The notes under the pieces: model-generated | Databases searched by the model: none | The model's input: the letters and a program-made list of their open reading frames with translations, nothing else | What the model was told of the DNA's origin: nothing | Shown here: positions 23,646-27,054 of the stretch, piece after piece | Numbering within the stretch: the stretch's first letter is position 1 | How the letters are laid out: every line of letters begins with the position of its first letter | Program-made: the position numbers and the translations under genes | Source of the DNA: JAZQLP01 sp045629205 | Lineage (GTDB): Bacteria; Bacillota; Clostridia; Oscillospirales; UBA644 | DNA length: 27,054 nt | Assembly: GCA_045629205.1 (NCBI GenBank) | Contig: JAZQQT010000091.1 | Location: forward strand, 1-27,054 | Reading direction: 5' to 3'

Positions 23646-23663
23646 TGCGGATATGAATCCGCA
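23646..23663 (+). promoter_or_regulatory. Leader hairpin directly before the rpmB ribosome site
   Basis: TGCGGAT (23646-23652) pairs perfectly with ATCCGCA (23657-23663) around the loop ATGA. The CGGAGGT ribosome site follows immediately. There is no T-run, so it is not a terminator. It might control translation of L28 or protect the mRNA 5' end (inference). Confidence 0.55.
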
Positions 23664-23679
23664 CGGAGGTGTATCTCAA

Positions 23680-23865
23680 ATGGCAAAATGTGATATTTGC
23701 GGAAAAGGCGTAAGCTTCGGCATTAAAGTATCCCACTCACACAGACGTTCAAACCGCACATGGAAACCCAATGTTCAGAGAGTTAAAACCGTCATCAACG
23801 GAACTCCCAAACACATTTATATTTGCACACGCTGCATGCGTTCCGAAAAAATAACGAAAGCGTAA
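23680..23865 (+). CDS. rpmB: 50S ribosomal protein L28
   Basis: 61-residue ribosomal protein of the zinc-binding C+ type: CDIC near residue 4 and CTRC near residue 50 supply the four cysteines. The family pattern runs MAKCDICGKGVSFGIKVSHS, HRRSNRTWKPNVQRVK, then IYICTRCMRSEKITKA. The true start is ATG 23680, with CGGAGGT at 23664-23670, spaced about 10 nt. An upstream in-frame ATG at 23653 lies in the loop of the leader hairpin, before that ribosome site, and is unlikely. The gene is monocistronic, with its own promoter and terminator, as in B. subtilis. Confidence 0.97.
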   Translation: MAKCDICGKGVSFGIKVSHSHRRSNRTWKPNVQRVKTVINGTPKHIYICTRCMRSEKITKA

Positions 23866-23878
23866 GTGAATAGAAATT

Positions 23879-23906
23879 ATGTCTGCCGATGGCAGACATT
23901 TTTTTT
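23879..23906 (+). terminator. Intrinsic terminator of rpmB
   Basis: Stem ATGTCTGCC (23879-23887) with GGCAGACAT (23891-23899), 3-nt loop, then a run of eight T residues. It starts 13 nt after the rpmB stop codon. Confidence 0.93.
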
Positions 23907-23926
23907 AACTAATTTCTTTTTTGGTG

Positions 23927-23954
23927 TTGACTTTTGTTTTTATTAAGATATAAT
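23927..23954 (+). promoter_or_regulatory. Promoter of the AEC transporter gene
   Basis: TTGACT (23927-23932), 16-nt spacer, TATAAT (23949-23954), start near 23961. The leader is very short: AAAGGAGG (23961-23968) would be at or next to the 5' end. Confidence 0.75.
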
Positions 23955-23979
23955 AGTTCAAAAGGAGGAATGGAGTAAT

Positions 23980-24960
23980 ATGGTTTTTTCTATTTCTCTG
24001 CTTATAAAAGCAGTTACATCATTGTTCTGCTTTATGGCAATCGGGTTTATAATTAAAAAAATAAAAATCGCAGATGATAACTTTTCGAAATCATTATCTG
24101 TTTTCCTGGTTTACATAGCTCAGATAGCGATGTTTCTTCACGGATACATAAGACCGTTTGATAAAGAATTCTTTACAAAAGTAATACTTGTGTTTATTTT
24201 AAGTCTATGTATTCATCTTCTCTTTTTCGAAATCGCGCAGTTTTTATTCAAAAAAGCACCTGAAGAAAAAAGGAAGGTTTTACGATTCGGAATAATCTTC
24301 TCCAATGCCGGATATATGGGCATACCTGTCATTGATGCCGTCTTCGGAACAGAATATACAATTTTTGCGACAATATATATTCTTTGGTTTAATATTTTTG
24401 CCTTCTCCCTCGGTCGTATGATGTATACCGGAGATAAAAAATATATATCTTTGAAAAAAGCAATCATCAATCCGGCGACAATATCTCTCGGGATTGGATT
24501 CATTATTTACATCACAGGCATAGGCGGATGGATAACGGATATAATCACCGTTGATTCTTTTTGGGGACAAACGGTAAATATTCTTTATGACGCAATGACA
24601 GTGCTGAAAAGTTCAGTTGCACCGATTTCGATGATTATTGTCGGAACTCGGCTTGCGGATATAAAGCCCAAAGACGCTTTAAAAAACAAATATTTGTATC
24701 CGTTCCTGTTATTGAGGTTGTTTCTGTTTCCGATTATAGTCTGGGGACTTTTAAAAATCCTTTCGATATTCTCTCTTATTGACCCGGAAACTTTATCCAT
24801 AATGTTGATTTTATCAGCCACACCTGCCGCAACCATAACGGTTGTCTTTGCAGAATTATACGACTGTGACTCACCTTTTGCGGGAATGCTTGTGGCAGTC
24901 AGCACATTGCTTTCCGTCATTACCATTCCTCTTGTTTCATTACTTACAAATATCCAGTAA
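23980..24960 (+). CDS. AEC-family transporter (auxin efflux carrier-like permease)
   Basis: 326-residue integral membrane protein with about ten hydrophobic segments in two sets of five, the AEC/BART arrangement. Family marks are FSNAGYMGIPVIDAVFG in helix 4 and a second half with SSVAPISMIIVGTRLAD and the ATPAATITVVFAELYDCD crossover region. Bacterial members move carboxylates such as malate, or other organic anions; the substrate here is unknown. Start ATG 23980 has two purine-rich sites, GGAGG 23964-23968 and GGAG 23972-23975; a two-codon ATG GAG TAA lies between them at 23970-23978. It has its own promoter; no terminator is visible before the ABC gene 55 nt downstream, so read-through is possible. 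Confidence 0.9.
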   Translation: MVFSISLLIKAVTSLFCFMAIGFIIKKIKIADDNFSKSLSVFLVYIAQIAMFLHGYIRPFDKEFFTKVILVFILSLCIHLLFFEIAQFLFKKAPEEKRKVLRFGIIFSNAGYMGIPVIDAVFGTEYTIFATIYILWFNIFAFSLGRMMYTGDKKYISLKKAIINPATISLGIGFIIYITGIGGWITDIITVDSFWGQTVNILYDAMTVLKSSVAPISMIIVGTRLADIKPKDALKNKYLYPFLLLRLFLFPIIVWGLLKILSIFSLIDPETLSIMLILSATPAATITVVFAELYDCDSPFAGMLVAVSTLLSVITIPLVSLLTNIQ

Positions 24961-25015
24961 TGTTTTTTTCATAATCAATTTTATTTCAATATAATATTAA
25001 TGAGGTCATATTCTT

Positions 25016-26902
25016 ATGAGTCATCGCGTTGAAAAAAAAGAAGATGAAAAACCGGAATACTACGTTGAAACAGAATCAGATCTTGCAAGAGAAAAAGAGT
25101 TTAATGACATAGAAAAAGAACTCGATAAAGAAAATGTTTTCCAGGAAGCTTTCTGCGACCCGAAAAGAAGCCCCTTGAAAGTTCTTTTAAAAACATTCAA
25201 GGGGAATTGGTGGCGTATTGCAAAAGCCATGTTTTGGCTTTTTGTTAAATATCTGCCCGTTCTGGCGCAGCCTCTTGTTATAGGAACAATCATAAATCTT
25301 ATAGTTGACAGAATAAAAAATCCCGATGGTGATAGTTCTTTACTCAAAATCTTTCTATGGGTGGGTTTTTGGGTCATATTGATCATACAAAATGTCCTTA
25401 CAAACTATCTTTATCAGGTAAATTACAGTAAAGCTCAAAGAAGTATCGAATCCGGACTGCGTTCATCCATCATCAGAAAACTGCAGCAATTATCATTCTC
25501 TTATCATAAACACACGCCTCCGGGAAAACTTCATTCAAAAATCATGAATGACGTTACAAGGGTATCTTCTTTTACGAGCACCGTTGTCAATTCCATTTCT
25601 TTATTGGTTTTCAATTTTTTATTTTCGGTAATAATCGTTATATCGAAAAGTCCGATCGTTTTTCTTTTCTTCTGTCTTACCATCCCGCTTGCGGTAATAA
25701 TCCGCAGAGGGTTTAACGGTAAAATCAAAGAGAATAACCGCAAATTGAGAATAGAAATCGAGCACACATCTTCCACAGTCGTTGAAATGCTTGAAATGGT
25801 GCCTATAACAAAGGCACATTCCATTGAAGATATGGAAATGGATAAAGCAAACAACAGACTGCATAAAGTTGCGGCAAAAAGCTACAATCTTGACATTGTC
25901 CACTCTGTTTTCGGTTCGATTACATGGGCGGCTTTTATGTTGTTTCAGGCAGCATGCTTATGCTTTACCGGTTATATGGCATATATAGGAAAAATCGAAG
26001 TCGGAGATATCACTATATTTCAATCGTATTTTTCAACAATTATAAGCTGTGTTCAGCAGGTTCTTAATTTAGTGCCGGTAATTGCCTCCGGTTTTGATGC
26101 CGTTGATTCAATCGGAGACATTATGTATGCCAACGATATAGAGGATAACGATAAAAAAGAAAAAATCAAAAATGTTGAGGGTGAATTTGATTTCAAAGAC
26201 GTTTCATTCAAATTCGAAGACGGCGACCATGAGGTTCTGAACGGACTGAATCTGCATGTGAATAAAGGCGAAACCATTGCGTTAGTCGGAGAATCGGGAT
26301 GCGGCAAAACAACGATACTGAATCTTGTAATCGGATTTTTCGGGCCTACAAAAGGACAAGTTCTGATTGACGGTAAGGATTTATTCAAATGCAATCTGCG
26401 TTCATACAGAGAACATATTTCTGTTGTTCCGCAGAACTCAATACTATTCTCGGGAACAATAAGAGAAAACATATCATACGGTCTTCCGGAAATAAGTGAC
26501 GAAAAAATATGGGAGGCTGTAAGAGCAGCTAATCTTGAAGATTTCGTAAAATCTCTTCCCGAAGGACTGGATACGAATGTCGGTGTGCAGGGTGCCAATC
26601 TTTCAGGTGGACAAAAACAAAGAATTTCGATTGCCAGAGCTGTTATAAGAAATCCTGCGGTCATCATATTTGATGAGGCTACATCAGCACTTGACAGCGT
26701 TTCGGAAAAACTCGTTCAGGACGCCATAGATTCTATGTGTAAAAACAGGACAACATTTATCGTTGCCCACCGGTTATCCACAATAAGAAATGCCGACCAT
26801 ATTGCATTTATCGAAAACGGAAAATGCGTTGAATACGGAACATACGAAGAGCTTATGGAAAAGAAAGGCGCATTTTACAATCTGAAAAAACTACAGTCAT
26901 AA
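25016..26902 (+). CDS. ABC exporter, fused permease-ATPase half transporter
   Basis: 628-residue type IV (ABCB-like) exporter expected to work as a dimer. An unusually long charged cytosolic N-terminus (about 60 residues, rich in Glu/Lys) precedes six membrane helices (about 65-345). The nucleotide-binding domain starts near 380: Walker A GESGCGKT at 425-432, Q-loop VVPQNSILFSGTIRENI, signature LSGGQK at 529-534, Walker B VIIFDEATSALD with D553 and catalytic E554, and H-loop VAHRLST. All catalytic motifs are intact. The substrate may be a lipid, peptide or drug; nothing nearby decides. GAGG 25002-25005 precedes the ATG by 10 nt. A TATAAT at 24990-24995 could be its -10, but the -35 (TTTCAT) is poor. 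No clear terminator follows. Confidence 0.93.
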   Translation: MSHRVEKKEDEKPEYYVETESDLAREKEFNDIEKELDKENVFQEAFCDPKRSPLKVLLKTFKGNWWRIAKAMFWLFVKYLPVLAQPLVIGTIINLIVDRIKNPDGDSSLLKIFLWVGFWVILIIQNVLTNYLYQVNYSKAQRSIESGLRSSIIRKLQQLSFSYHKHTPPGKLHSKIMNDVTRVSSFTSTVVNSISLLVFNFLFSVIIVISKSPIVFLFFCLTIPLAVIIRRGFNGKIKENNRKLRIEIEHTSSTVVEMLEMVPITKAHSIEDMEMDKANNRLHKVAAKSYNLDIVHSVFGSITWAAFMLFQAACLCFTGYMAYIGKIEVGDITIFQSYFSTIISCVQQVLNLVPVIASGFDAVDSIGDIMYANDIEDNDKKEKIKNVEGEFDFKDVSFKFEDGDHEVLNGLNLHVNKGETIALVGESGCGKTTILNLVIGFFGPTKGQVLIDGKDLFKCNLRSYREHISVVPQNSILFSGTIRENISYGLPEISDEKIWEAVRAANLEDFVKSLPEGLDTNVGVQGANLSGGQKQRISIARAVIRNPAVIIFDEATSALDSVSEKLVQDAIDSMCKNRTTFIVAHRLSTIRNADHIAFIENGKCVEYGTYEELMEKKGAFYNLKKLQS

Positions 26903-26982
26903 ATATTCAGCCGAAAACCGATCAGGTATCAGGATTTTTTATTTATTTTCCGAGTATTTAAAGAAAATTCAAAAATATCATA

Positions 26983-27011
26983 TTGACACATCCATTACAA
27001 TGTGGTATAAT
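26983..27011 (+). promoter_or_regulatory. Consensus promoter of the tRNA gene at the window end
   Basis: TTGACA (26983-26988), 17-nt spacer, TATAAT (27006-27011), with an extended TGG before the -10. Start near 27018, 6 nt before the tRNA. Very like the tRNA-Gln promoter (both begin ATTGACACAT). Confidence 0.92.
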
Positions 27012-27023
27012 TCATCTACTTTC

Positions 27024-27054
27024 GGACGATTAGCGCAGTTGGTAGCGCTTCCGC
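27024..27054 (+). tRNA. tRNA gene, 5' part only (identity not determined)
   Basis: The first 31 nt of a tRNA are present: acceptor strand GGACGAT, TA at positions 8-9, D stem GCGC/GCGC around AGTTGGTA, then the start of the anticodon stem (TCCGC). The anticodon lies beyond the window, so the amino acid cannot be read. The consensus promoter just upstream supports a real gene. Confidence 0.85.

Noticed and set aside
23462..23686. 74-codon minus-strand open frame upstream of smc
   Set aside because: It overlaps the rpmB promoter, leader and start codon and the smc promoter, with an AT-rich, low-complexity product and no ribosome site.
26053..26667. 204-codon minus-strand open frame
   Set aside because: Fully antisense to the ATPase domain of the ABC exporter; its length reflects codon bias of the real gene.
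26903..26940. Terminator after the ABC exporter
   Set aside because: A T-run follows ATCAGGTATCAGG, but that is a direct repeat and does not form a stable hairpin.

Overview
The window is chromosomal DNA from a low-G+C member of the Firmicutes, most likely class Clostridia. The evidence is the order rplI-dnaB-tilS-hpt-ftsH, the smc-ftsY and yhbY-nadD-yqeK-rsfS clusters, strong GGAGG ribosome binding sites, TTGACA/TATAAT promoters, a 61-residue four-cysteine L28, and a HMGL-like acyltransferase resembling clostridial Re-citrate or isopropylmalate synthases. Genus cannot be read from the sequence alone. I see no rRNA, CRISPR array, transposase or prophage structural gene.

Layout. (1) 1-5504, plus strand: end of rplI, then dnaB, tilS, hpt and ftsH, packed with gaps of 1-16 nt or overlaps and closed by a bidirectional terminator. 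(2) 5515-8440, minus strand: a TIM-barrel sugar isomerase/epimerase-like gene followed 1 nt later by a large beta-helix lipoprotein, probably a carbohydrate-acting pair. (3) 8441-8776: divergent control region with a consensus promoter and GTATAC-centred palindromes. (4) 8777-11778, plus strand: HMGL-like acyltransferase, GntR/FCD regulator and a tRNA-dihydrouridine synthase. (5) 11821-12656, plus strand: an autoregulated-looking XRE repressor with a 77-residue HExxH protein, then tRNA-Gln with its own promoter and terminator. (6) 12657-12958: gene-poor spacer with repeats and a minus-strand terminator. (7) 12959-23428, minus strand: smc, ftsY, rdgB, yhbY, a nadD-yqeK fusion, rsfS, leuS and a Gfo/Idh/MocA oxidoreductase, apparently one long operon read from a promoter upstream of smc. 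(8) 23597-27054, plus strand: rpmB with promoter, leader hairpin and terminator; an AEC-family transporter; an ABC exporter; and the start of a tRNA gene cut by the window end.

Most of the window is core housekeeping: replication, chromosome organisation, membrane proteolysis, protein targeting, translation, nucleotide sanitation and NAD synthesis. The accessory interest lies in four places. The first is the XRE plus mini-metalloprotease pair, which resembles the ImmR/ImmA logic of integrative elements. The second is the GntR/HMGL-acyltransferase unit with its paired operators. The third is the carbohydrate pair at 5.5-8.4 kb. The fourth is the repeat-bearing spacer at 12.7-12.9 kb. No wholly new multi-gene system is evident; the XRE/HExxH pair is the best candidate for under-described biology.
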